This document shows positions 1 through 5,665 of a DNA stretch of 5,901 bases, in pieces. The translations under genes were made by a program, and so were the position numbers. The notes under the pieces were generated by a model. The model was not told the origin of the DNA. It was given only the letters and a program-made list of their open reading frames with translations, and did not search any database. This DNA is from Paludibacteraceae bacterium (GTDB taxonomy: Bacteria > Bacteroidota > Bacteroidia > Bacteroidales > Paludibacteraceae), in assembly GCA_947471245.1 (NCBI GenBank), contig CANIXM010000136.1, forward strand, positions 1 to 5,901, in the 5' to 3' direction. Within the stretch, counting starts at the first letter, position 1. Each line of letters opens with the position of its first letter.

Positions 1-1228
1 AGTTAATATGAAGATGCTCATTGGGTTGTATATCTAATTTGTCTTTTACAGTGAATGAGCGTATGGCAGTGGCAATCTGGAGATGAGTGCCGTAATCTTT
101 TTCTTTGTTGGCAATGTCATAATCAAACTTGTAGTTGTTCGTATATAGGGTTAGTCGGTTGGATAGCTGTTCGTTTATCTTTTTAGTCCACAGGATATTA
201 TAATTTTCTTGCTCATTGCCAAGTTTGAAATTGGTGGTGTAATAATCCATTTTGCTTTGCCCAGTTAAACCGTCGCGGTTGTAAAACATGCCAATTCTTA
301 GTTTGCTGCTTTCGGACAGGTGCCATGTGAGGTTGGAGTTGATATCCGCAAAATCGAGTCCAATTTTTGTTCCATCTTTGGGTGTAAATAGGTTCATCAG
401 GTTGATCAATGAATAGTTGGAAATGCGCCCAGCTACCGAAATGCCAACTTTATCTTTTATGATTGGTAAATTTAGACTCGCTTTGGTTGATAATAATCCC
501 AGTTCGGCTTCTCCATTCAGTTTTTTGGTGTTGGCATCGTTGGACTGCACATCGATGATACCCGATAGTTTGCCACCAAACTCAGATGGAAAGCCCGATT
601 TGTAAAGCTCAGCACTTTTGATAATGGTGGAATTGTAGGTGGACACCATGCCCATCATGTGTTGGGTGGAGTACAAGGGTGCATCGTCAAGTAGGAACAA
701 GTTTTGACCATGAGTGCCGCCGCGAACTTGTATCTGTGAGCTTCCCTCGGCAGCCGACGACACGCCCGATGTCAGTGAAAAAGCTTTAAGAATATCTCTC
801 TCACCATTCAGTGCTGGTAAAAATCGGATGGAGTTCGCTTCAAGTCTATTGACTGCTGTAGGTCTGTCGGCCATGGGGGCGTGTGCTATCACTTCCACTT
901 CATCTATCAGGTGAATGGTTGGGTCGGACTGTAGCTCAATGTTCAAGACTGTATCTTTAATCACTTCGAGTTTGACTATTTTTTTGTCAAAAGGCGAATG
1001 GTCTATCGTAAGGGTAATTTCTCCTTGAGGCAAATTGAGTTTAAATTGTCCTTTACTATCGGTTTGGATTTTTTTATCATACGGCAGTATGTGTATGGAT
1101 ACATATTTCTGCTGTTTTTTGCTTTTGGCATTAATGATAACTCCCTTCAGATGGTAGCGTGGAGACTCTTGTTGCGCATTCGAAGCAAAGATAACGAACA
1201 AAAGTAAGCAGGTGGTTAGTATTCTCAT
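1..1228 (-). CDS. TonB-dependent outer-membrane receptor, N-terminal part (cut by left window edge)
   Basis: The frame is open from an ATG at 1228 to the window edge and gives 409 residues, about half of a usual receptor. Residues 1-18 are a signal peptide ending SNA, with the mature part starting QQ. Residues about 26-102 resemble the carboxypeptidase-regulatory-like beta-sandwich (GVIINAKSKK...YVSIHILP, then TDSKGQFKLNLPQGEITLTI). The plug domain spans about 128-228, with the typical VRGGTHGQNLFLLDDAPLY at 168-186 and GFPSEFGGKLSGIIDV at 212-227. From about 235, alternating polar/hydrophobic strands begin the beta-barrel. Receptors of this family import a bound ligand across the outer membrane using TonB energy; the ligand here is unknown. 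The ATG overlaps the stop of the upstream lipoprotein gene (ATGA, 1228-1225), so translation is probably coupled. The family call is firm. Confidence 0.95.
   Translation of the reverse strand, partial: MRILTTCLLLFVIFASNAQQESPRYHLKGVIINAKSKKQQKYVSIHILPYDKKIQTDSKGQFKLNLPQGEITLTIDHSPFDKKIVKLEVIKDTVLNIELQSDPTIHLIDEVEVIAHAPMADRPTAVNRLEANSIRFLPALNGERDILKAFSLTSGVSSAAEGSSQIQVRGGTHGQNLFLLDDAPLYSTQHMMGMVSTYNSTIIKSAELYKSGFPSEFGGKLSGIIDVQSNDANTKKLNGEAELGLLSTKASLNLPIIKDKVGISVAGRISNYSLINLMNLFTPKDGTKIGLDFADINSNLTWHLSESSKLRIGMFYNRDGLTGQSKMDYYTTNFKLGNEQENYNILWTKKINEQLSNRLTLYTNNYKFDYDIANKEKDYGTHLQIATAIRSFTVKDKLDIQPNEHLHIN
1225..1228 (-). promoter_or_regulatory. ATGA stop/start overlap, lipoprotein to TonB receptor
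   Basis: ATGA holds the receptor start (1228-1226) and the lipoprotein stop TGA (1227-1225). With the identical junction at 2076-2073 it ties three genes into one translationally coupled unit. It also fixes the receptor start, since the signal peptide begins directly at this ATG. Confidence 0.8.
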
Positions 1229-2076
1229 TTGGCAATCTTTCTTATCGGCAATTTATTGCCATTGGTGTAAGCACTAAAGAGACCATATCCGTTTTTGATA
1301 TTGGAGTATTGAGGCATTGTGCCACTATAGCTCATCATGGCTGTGAGGAGACCAACGGGGTTGTCCTTAGTAATATTGGTGTTGTAACTTTCTAGACCAA
1401 TAGTATTTCCCAGATTGACTATGTCGTTGTTGACCGTTTCTATATAAGCAGCGGTCATGGTAATACTGTCATTCTGGAGGAAATCTTTAAATACATTTGT
1501 CTCTTGTGTGATGTCGATTTGAAAATTTGAATAGGAATAGTCACCAGCAGAGTATTCAACCCTACAAAAGTATTTGTAATTATTTCCTTTGTTACTGGTG
1601 TGTTTTATAGTGGTTTTCCCAGTGATTTCTCCGTAATATCCCACCACCTTTTGCTCAAAGAATGCATCCGTAATTTTTATTTCATCTGGTGGAACTTGTG
1701 TGGTGGCCGTAAGAGTAGTAGTGCCGATATCTACTTTTAGACGATAGGTTTTACCTATTAGTGCCTTGTTGTTTTTGGTGGTGTCGATAAATGCGCAGCT
1801 GTCTTTACGGATTCGTTTCAACTCTTTCCAGGCACTGTCTTGCACGGATATAAATACACGAGCTTCGGGGTAGGGAGCATTGTTGGGGGTGGTGCCTGTG
1901 ACTAGTGTTTGAATCAGACTGATGCTGATGGTGTCACCCGAACTCAAAATGCCGATTACTACTGGGATGTGGCTACTGCCAGTCAGTATTTCTTCAGTCT
2001 CAGTACGTGCGCATGAGCACATATAGAGGGCTAAGAAAAAGCAAAACCCTAATTTGAAACCTTTGTGTCGTATCAT
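1225..2076 (-). CDS. DUF4249-like lipoprotein, partner of the TonB-dependent receptor
   Basis: This is a 283-residue exported lipoprotein. Residues 1-22 form a type II signal sequence (MIRHKGFKLG, a hydrophobic run, then LYMCSC). Cys22 after Ser21 is the likeliest lipidated residue, with Cys20 as the alternative. The rest is beta-rich and resembles DUF4249 (PF14054), a Bacteroidota family usually encoded next to TonB-dependent receptors with an N-terminal regulatory domain. Family-like points are the early IGILSSGDTISISL strand, ARVFISVQD near 73-81, the QVPPDEI stretch near 127-133, and the C-terminal GYGLFSAYTNG. The length is within or slightly below the usual range. The start overlaps the stop of the upstream OMP gene by ATGA, and the stop overlaps the receptor start in the same way, so the three are one translational unit. 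A role in presenting ligand to the receptor is inferred from context. The family call rests on pattern memory, not a search. Confidence 0.82.
   Translation of the reverse strand: MIRHKGFKLGFCFFLALYMCSCARTETEEILTGSSHIPVVIGILSSGDTISISLIQTLVTGTTPNNAPYPEARVFISVQDSAWKELKRIRKDSCAFIDTTKNNKALIGKTYRLKVDIGTTTLTATTQVPPDEIKITDAFFEQKVVGYYGEITGKTTIKHTSNKGNNYKYFCRVEYSAGDYSYSNFQIDITQETNVFKDFLQNDSITMTAAYIETVNNDIVNLGNTIGLESYNTNITKDNPVGLLTAMMSYSGTMPQYSNIKNGYGLFSAYTNGNKLPIRKIAK
2073..2076 (-). promoter_or_regulatory. ATGA stop/start overlap, OMP-1 to DUF4249 lipoprotein
   Basis: On the minus strand, ATGA holds the lipoprotein start (2076-2074) and the OMP-1 stop TGA (2075-2073). Such overlaps normally let a terminating ribosome restart on the next gene, so the two proteins are probably made in a linked ratio. 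Confidence 0.8.
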
Positions 2077-2726
2077 AAACAGTAGGCAAGTTTTAATGAG
2101 GCGGTTGGACAGTAGGATGTAGAGTTTATGTAGTATGTATGAAATACGGGCATTACACCTAGTCCTCCCTCAATAAATAGACTTTTAGTAATGGCCTGTC
2201 TGAATCCTAATGTGGGATTTGTACTGAAGCTAATGTAACTGGTGAGGTTAGAATTCAATTCCACAGGTAAGCCAATATACCACCCAGAGTTCAATGCTGC
2301 ATTCCCTGCCTTATATCGATAGAAATAGCTAAAGTACCATCTAGGTTCTACTACTAGATGAGCCTCCCCATACGTGCTGTTTATTAGTGAATTTAGAAGC
2401 AGTTGGGTGCCTGAATCTCCAGTGTCAACAATACCCCCTTTTGTTATAAATCGCCGATTCATTTTCATTCCTCCCTTTAAAACGACTCCAAAGGAAGAGA
2501 ATAACCTTAATTCCTGAAAATAATTGAACTGGTAATGAATGTCAACATAAAATGGATCAAAAGGGTAATATTCGTCAGACATAATACTGGCAGATAAATC
2601 TATACCTCTCACATTATTGAGCCTGATTTTCTCTTTGGGAGTGTTGTCAAGGAAGATTTCTTGTTGAGCAAAGAGTGTGGTAAATGTGGATATAAGGAGT
2701 AGAACGGTAATAGTTTGGTACTTCAT
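2073..2726 (-). CDS. Small exported beta-barrel-like protein (paralog OMP-1)
   Basis: The product has 217 residues. A signal peptide (1-20, ending LFA) is followed by a mature N-terminus QQEIFLDNTPKEKI that is nearly shared with two paralogs further right. Strand-like segments alternate hydrophobic and polar residues. The best family marks are EPRWYF at 127-132, NSGWYIGLPVE at 146-156 and LGFRQAITKSLFIEGGLG near 173-190, a pattern seen in small outer-membrane beta-barrel proteins of Bacteroidota. The C-terminus LKLAYCL is hydrophobic but lacks the usual final aromatic residue. It is the first gene of the unit OMP-1, DUF4249 lipoprotein, receptor, and its stop overlaps the lipoprotein start (ATGA at 2076-2073). 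The link to the outer membrane and to the receptor is inference. I do not recognise a named family, and it could instead be a soluble periplasmic beta protein. Confidence 0.85.
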   Translation of the reverse strand: MKYQTITVLLLISTFTTLFAQQEIFLDNTPKEKIRLNNVRGIDLSASIMSDEYYPFDPFYVDIHYQFNYFQELRLFSSFGVVLKGGMKMNRRFITKGGIVDTGDSGTQLLLNSLINSTYGEAHLVVEPRWYFSYFYRYKAGNAALNSGWYIGLPVELNSNLTSYISFSTNPTLGFRQAITKSLFIEGGLGVMPVFHTYYINSTSYCPTASLKLAYCL

Positions 2727-2806
2727 TGATAATCTATGCTTGTTTATTCGAATGTTTTGAGGCTCTATAACGTTTTGGCTTGGTTTACAATATTAAAGAC
2801 TTTGGC

Positions 2807-2896
2807 GATAGTAGCTTCGCGATATTTACTTCGTGATATTTACTTCGTGATATTTGCCTACGGCGATATTTGATGCGCGTTATTTTGCCTGCGGCG
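2807..2896. repeat. Degenerate tandem repeat of 14-17 bp units
   Basis: Two exact 14-bp units, gatatttacttcgt, stand at 2821-2834 and 2835-2848. A looser copy precedes them at 2807-2820 (gatagtagcttcgc). Diverged units follow at 2849-2864 (gatatttgcctacggc), 2865-2878 (gatatttgatgcgc) and 2879-2895 (gttattttgcctgcggc). The array lies in the 5' region of the OMP-1, lipoprotein, receptor unit. It has no coding look on either strand and is probably a slippage-prone intergenic repeat. Confidence 0.7.
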
Positions 2897-2904
2897 TTTG
2901 CGAT

Positions 2905-2926
2905 TTCGTGCCTTTGTGCCTTCGTG
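2905..2926. repeat. Short 8-bp-period repeat (ttcgtgcc/tttgtgcc/ttcgtg)
   Basis: Nearly three units of an 8-bp period follow the longer array. In my recollection, blocks of this wording are common dispersed intergenic sequence in Bacteroidota. No function is known to me, and the recollection was not checked. Confidence 0.5.
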
Positions 2927-2941
2927 TTCAAAAAGAATATC

Positions 2942-2961
2942 AGACGCCACATGCGACGTCT
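2942..2961. repeat. Imperfect 20-bp palindrome, agacg...cgtct
   Basis: The site is agacgccacatgcgacgtct. Eight of ten base pairs match around the centre CATG, and ctac follows. It resembles the GTAGAGACG-type palindromes scattered between genes in many bacteria. It lies between the DUF4249 relic and OMP-1 and is most likely a dispersed repeat. Confidence 0.5.
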
Positions 2962-3109
2962 CTACTATGTCTCTATAGTGGTTTGGTTTTCTCTATGTCA
3001 CACAAGCCAACTTGCCGAAAGGCAGACTATGTGTCCTTATTTTTTAATGACTGAATTTCTCAATGTGTCCAATGTGTTAAGTTTTTTGTGATCTTTTGAG
3101 GTTATAATT

Positions 3110-3142
3110 TCATTCTATTTTAAAACCAGTGTGTTGAATCAT
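3110..3142 (-). pseudogene. Relic of the start of a DUF4249-type lipoprotein gene
   Basis: Directly at the OMP-2 stop, in the same ATGA overlap as at OMP-1, a short frame reads MIQHTGFKIE and then stops (TGA at 3112-3110). The intact lipoprotein starts MIRHKGFKLG. By hand, 22 of the first 30 bases match. The similarity continues into the OMP ends, where 16 bp (3138-3153 and 2072-2087) are identical. After codon 10 no similarity to the lipoprotein is visible. The best reading is that OMP-2 once led into its own lipoprotein gene, now deleted except for its first codons. Chance is unlikely because position, overlap and wording all agree. Confidence 0.6.
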
Positions 3143-3852
3143 AAACAGTAGGCGACTTTAAGAGTTGCTACAGGTTGCGCAGTGTATATTGCAAAGTTTG
3201 AAATAGAGTAACCAATACTTCCTTCAAGGAAAATCTTTTTAGCGATGGCATGCCTGTAGCCAAAATTTGTTGAGAAATTAAATGCAATTCTACTTACATT
3301 TGCTATTTTGTAATTCACGGCTTCCATCGGTAAACCGATATACCACCCTGAGTTTAACGCTCCTTTCCCTTTCATGTATTGAGTTTTGTATCCAAAGTAC
3401 CAACGTGGTTCCAATGATAGTTGCAATCCAGCATAGACTACATTTTTGTACTTTATATTTTGCATGTTTGAGTAGTAACCAGAGTCCAAAATTGGCTTTC
3501 TTGAAGGTATTAGATAAAAGCCACCTTTAGCAATGACACCCAGTGATGGAAGTAATTTGAACTCATGAAAATAGTTGAGTTGAAACTCATTTTTTGTCAT
3601 TATCGATTGATTGCTGTCGTAACTAAGGTAGGATATTATTTCATGAGTGTTGAAAATCCCATTATATCCTAGTTCTATTCCTTTCAAGGTTTTAATTGAA
3701 ATCGAATCTTTTGGGGTGTTGTCAAGGTAGATTTCTTGCTGAGCAAAGAGGGAATGCGAAAACGCCAGACAAACGAGTGTTATCAGGTGTGCCTTTTTTG
3801 ATAGAAGTCGATAAAATGTGTTACTCGGTTTATTTTTTTGTATTGAATACAT
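3139..3852 (-). CDS. Small exported beta-barrel-like protein (paralog OMP-2)
   Basis: The product has 237 residues. The N-terminus is longer than in the paralogs: about 20 polar, basic residues, then a hydrophobic run ending LFA at 37, so the signal region is unusually long. No other ATG lies between 3852 and the hydrophobic run, so this start is the only ordinary choice. It overlaps the end of OMP-3 by 23 bp in another frame. The mature part starts QQEIYLDNTPKDSISIK, identical to OMP-3 over these 17 residues. It then has LEPRWYFGY (147-155), ALNSGWYIGLPME (165-177), FGYRHAIAKKIFLEGSIG (197-214) and LKVAYCL at the end. OMP-1 is its closest relative, sharing the end AYCL and the intact NSGWYIGLP. 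A probable outer-membrane barrel of unknown job, it sits in an operon with OMP-3 and ends at the DUF4249 relic. Confidence 0.85.
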   Translation of the reverse strand: MYSIQKNKPSNTFYRLLSKKAHLITLVCLAFSHSLFAQQEIYLDNTPKDSISIKTLKGIELGYNGIFNTHEIISYLSYDSNQSIMTKNEFQLNYFHEFKLLPSLGVIAKGGFYLIPSRKPILDSGYYSNMQNIKYKNVVYAGLQLSLEPRWYFGYKTQYMKGKGALNSGWYIGLPMEAVNYKIANVSRIAFNFSTNFGYRHAIAKKIFLEGSIGYSISNFAIYTAQPVATLKVAYCL

Positions 3853-4441
3853 AGCCAGCTTTTAAACTAAATTGAAAATTACCATAACTTTTTGGCAAAA
3901 GTGGAATTGCTTTTCCGATAGAAGCTTCCAAGAAGAATTGCTTTGAAGGAGCAATCCTGTAGCCTATGGTGGGTGTTAAAGTTAAATTCAATCTCAAGGG
4001 GTCTAGGAATAATGCCGAGGTACTTAGCTCGATGGGAGCGCTAACGAACCACCCACTATTAAGTAGGGTGTTGTGACCTGTGATGTATCGGTGTTTGAAC
4101 CCAAAGTACCATCTAAGATCTGCATTTAATAGAATATTTGTTCCAAATTGCCCCTGAGTTCTAGTAAATAAATTTTCTGGTTTGTAATAAGCACCACCTA
4201 CAACACTTGCACTGGTAATCAAAGCAATCGATTTAGTAATTTTATTCTCCGCCGCATACCCTATCATTATAGGGAAAGTTAAGTTCGAAGGAACAATGTT
4301 TCGTGCTTCTAATTGAATGTATTGAAAGCTTTTGATGGAAATTGAATCCTTAGGTGTGTTGTCAAGGTAGATTTCTTGCTGAGCAAAAATGGGAGATAGT
4401 GAGGAAAAGATGATAAATGTAGCGATAAGCTGTAATTTCAT
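3830..4441 (-). CDS. Small exported beta-barrel-like protein (paralog OMP-3)
   Basis: The product has 203 residues with a clear signal peptide (1-20, ending IFA) and a mature N-terminus QQEIYLDNTPKDSISIK identical to OMP-2. Shared marks are DLRWYFGF (108-115), LLNSGWFVSAPIEL (126-139) and PTIGYRIAPSKQFFLEASIG (157-176). It is the most diverged of the three. NSGWYIGLP has become NSGWFVSAP, the tail is KAGYVFNTKK rather than AYCL, and there is no cysteine. The gene begins the OMP-3/OMP-2 pair and overlaps OMP-2 by 23 bp. The likely place is the outer membrane, from strand pattern and family resemblance only. No enzyme motif is visible. Confidence 0.85.
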   Translation of the reverse strand: MKLQLIATFIIFSSLSPIFAQQEIYLDNTPKDSISIKSFQYIQLEARNIVPSNLTFPIMIGYAAENKITKSIALITSASVVGGAYYKPENLFTRTQGQFGTNILLNADLRWYFGFKHRYITGHNTLLNSGWFVSAPIELSTSALFLDPLRLNLTLTPTIGYRIAPSKQFFLEASIGKAIPLLPKSYGNFQFSLKAGYVFNTKK

Positions 4442-4477
4442 GTGTATATAATTATTATCTATTTGTCACATAGCTTG

Positions 4478-4493
4478 TCCCGACTTGACGGGA
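4478..4493. repeat. Imperfect 16-bp palindrome tcccg...cggga
   Basis: The site is tcccgacttgacggga, with arms of five perfect pairs and one further pair inside a mismatch. It lies 37 bp before the OMP-3 start and could fold in the leader RNA. Similar cccgac/gtcggg palindromes are common between genes in this phylum, by recollection. Confidence 0.4.
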
Positions 4494-4592
4494 GAACTCG
4501 TACATAAACATCTCCTTGTGTGTCAGAGTTTATTTGTCGTGCTCGTTTCATTTCGTATTCAATTTGTTTCTGTTTTGTCCTGTTAGAGTTTG

Positions 4593-4600
4593 CAAATTTA
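4593..4600 (-). promoter_or_regulatory. Possible -7 box (TAAATTTG) for the OMP-3/OMP-2 operon
   Basis: On the minus strand TAAATTTG matches the Bacteroidota -7 consensus TAnnTTTG exactly. No TTG stands at the expected -33 distance, so the match is half-complete. Transcription would start near 4586, leaving a leader of about 145 bases. If it is active, the 55-codon open frame at 4626-4459 would not be transcribed in full from it. Confidence 0.25.
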
Positions 4601-4640
4601 GTGAATTGCGCATTTTTAAGGATGGTTTAATGAATTTATT

Positions 4641-4655
4641 TGTTAAAAATTAACA
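4641..4655. repeat. Perfect AT-rich inverted repeat TGTTAA-AAA-TTAACA
   Basis: Two perfect 6-bp arms surround a 3-bp centre, about 40 bp upstream of the possible -7 box of the OMP-3 operon. It could be a dimeric regulator site. In AT-rich DNA such a short repeat may also arise by chance. Confidence 0.3.
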
Positions 4656-4695
4656 TATATGATCAGGATGATTTCTAGTATAATTTTCCCTCCCA

Positions 4696-4743
4696 TTAAA
4701 ACCTCACCGACCAGCTCACCGATGGTAGGATGTATTCGGCCAT
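4696..4743 (-). pseudogene. Relic or copy of a TonB-receptor-like gene end
   Basis: The minus strand reads MAEYILPSVSWSVRF then TAA (4698-4696). The last 11 codons share a 36-bp stretch without a mismatch with the gene end at 5860-5896, apart from the stop, which is TAA here and TAG there. Endings of the form PSxSxxxxF are typical of the last strand of TonB-dependent receptors in this phylum. The frame stays open only back to 4779, running through the stem-loop, so no full gene is present. It is either the tail of a lost receptor gene or a target-site copy made when the dehydrogenase segment arrived. Confidence 0.4.
4697..4732. repeat. 36-bp direct repeat, copy A
   Basis: It is identical base for base to 5861-5896, 1164 bp away. 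The two copies bracket the dehydrogenase. Within the unit, ctcaccga occurs twice with a 12-bp period (4703-4710 and 4715-4722). On the copy's low-coordinate side both copies continue into similar but not identical pyrimidine-rich DNA. On the other side identity stops abruptly. Confidence 0.85.
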
Positions 4744-4751
4744 TTCATAAA

Positions 4752-4793
4752 ACAATACGGTCTGATGCATGAAAATACATCAGGCCGTATTGT
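4752..4793 (-). terminator. Strong stem-loop, probable terminator of the dehydrogenase transcript
   Basis: Arms 4752-4767 (acaatacggtctgatg) and 4778-4793 (catcaggccgtattgt) pair over 16 bp with one imperfect pair and a 10-base loop. On the minus strand the stem is followed by TTTTAT, as expected for a terminator of leftward transcription. Read rightwards the odd pair becomes a G-U wobble, but the tail GTTGTTCG is a poorer U-run. It lies about 137 bp past the dehydrogenase stop and could also be the end structure of a mobile segment. Confidence 0.5.
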
Positions 4794-4929
4794 GTTGTTC
4801 GATTCGTTATTTAATCGAGTTCAGTATAAACTCTTTATTGACAGTAAGCTTATTCAAATGATGAATTTTCCATTTTTTTAGAAGACACAATTTTCAATTA
4901 AAATACTAATAATTTTCTTTACATTTCAA

Positions 4930-5643
4930 TTAGTTGAGATATGTAATTTTAATAGGATTGTTTTTGTAAAACTCCATTGACATTTCATCTGGGAAAATAT
5001 CAATTGCACCATTTTCTATAGAATCACACGTACATTTTGCTAATTCGGATGGAGATACTTTTTTTACATTTATATCTGATGACATATCAGTATTAACGTA
5101 TCCTGGATACACTCCAATTACTTTAATATTCTGATCTTGAAGTTCTTCTCTGATTGTTTGTGTAAAGATATGAGTTGCAGCTTTTGATGCACAATATGTG
5201 CTTAATCTTTTTACAACAGCTGAGCTTCCCACAGATAGAATGTTTATTATATATGAATTGCTGTTGCTTTTAAGAACATCTAAAAATGAGTTGGTTAAGT
5301 CTAACACCCCAATATAATTCACTTTCATCTCAAACAATGCTTTTCTAGCTACATTCTCTCCTATAAAAGAAGATTTCAATTCTACCCCTGCATTATTAAT
5401 CAATATGTTTACGTCAATACATTTCCCTGTAGCCATTTTTATGGACTCCTCGCTTGTTACATCCAACTCTACAGGTATTACAAAATCTGGAAACTCTTTA
5501 GCTAAAGGTTCTAGCTTTTCGATAGATATGCCTGATGCATAAATTTTTTTTGCTCCTCTTTTAATACATTCTATTAATATTGCACTGCCAATACCTCCAT
5601 CAGCACCAGTTATTAAAACCGTACTATTTTCAAATACATTCAT
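4930..5643 (-). CDS. Classical short-chain dehydrogenase/reductase (SDR)
   Basis: An NAD(P)-dependent cytoplasmic oxidoreductase of the classical SDR family, 237 residues from the ATG at 5643. Visible marks in this numbering are the cofactor loop TGADGGIG (12-19), LDVT with the adenine-pocket Asp (61), NNAG (83-86), VNYIG with the active-site Asn (109), Ser137 in INILSVGSS, YCASK with Tyr150 and Lys154, and PGYVNTDM (180-187). The catalytic Asn-Ser-Tyr-Lys tetrad is therefore complete. The C-terminal AIDIFPDEMS recalls SDRs annotated only as general oxidoreductases. Substrate and cofactor choice cannot be read. The frame stays open to ATGs at 5676 and 5730, but those add up to 29 residues that no SDR needs and overlap another short frame, so 5643 is preferred. 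The gene is AT-richer than its neighbours. Confidence 0.93.
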   Translation of the reverse strand: MNVFENSTVLITGADGGIGSAILIECIKRGAKKIYASGISIEKLEPLAKEFPDFVIPVELDVTSEESIKMATGKCIDVNILINNAGVELKSSFIGENVARKALFEMKVNYIGVLDLTNSFLDVLKSNSNSYIINILSVGSSAVVKRLSTYCASKAATHIFTQTIREELQDQNIKVIGVYPGYVNTDMSSDINVKKVSPSELAKCTCDSIENGAIDIFPDEMSMEFYKNNPIKITYLN

Positions 5644-5665
5644 AATTTTATTGTTAGATTTACAC

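Larger units (their letters stand above)
2727..3109. other. Gene-free stretch with repeats
   Basis: No credible gene is seen on either strand. The two plus-strand open frames here run through the tandem repeats and have no family-like features. The stretch holds the degenerate repeats at 2807-2926 and the palindrome at 2942-2961. It must also hold any promoter of the OMP-1 unit, but I see only a weak match to the Bacteroidota -7 box (TAATATTG on the minus strand near 2790). Confidence 0.6.
4459..4626 (-). other. Unassigned 55-codon open frame, possible gene remnant
   Basis: After a TAA at 4629-4627 this frame stays open for 55 codons to TAG at 4461-4459. It has no ATG, GTG or TTG near its beginning; the first ATG is at codon 26 (4551). 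Composition is protein-like and hydrophilic, with many K, Q, R and E around codons 16-31 and then INSDTQGDVYVRVLPS at 32-47. I do not recognise it. It may be the 3' fragment of a lost gene or chance, and its last part overlaps the palindrome at 4478-4493. It ends 18 bp before the OMP-3 start. Confidence 0.2.
4442..4929. other. Gene-free stretch between dehydrogenase and OMP-3
   Basis: No established gene fits here. Reading with transcription from 4929 down, it holds an AT-rich tail of the dehydrogenase, the stem-loop 4793-4752, a receptor-end copy at 4743-4696, an AT-rich inverted repeat at 4655-4641, a promoter-like box at 4600-4593, a 55-codon open frame (4626-4459) and a 16-bp palindrome (4493-4478). 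These are described separately. Confidence 0.6.

Noticed and set aside
417..1207. Three plus-strand open frames of 62-69 codons at 417-605, 714-914 and 998-1207
   Set aside because: They lie opposite the receptor gene, whose frame has full family signatures; they have no recognisable domain.
2807..2926. CRISPR array
   Set aside because: Units are 14-17 bp, degenerate and directly adjacent, without spacers, and no cas gene is present.
2854..3091. Two overlapping plus-strand open frames of 66 and 73 codons
   Set aside because: They start in the degenerate tandem repeats, overlap each other in different frames and show no protein-like pattern.
3282..3530. Plus-strand open frame of 82 codons
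   Set aside because: It lies opposite OMP-2, which has a signal peptide and clear paralogs.
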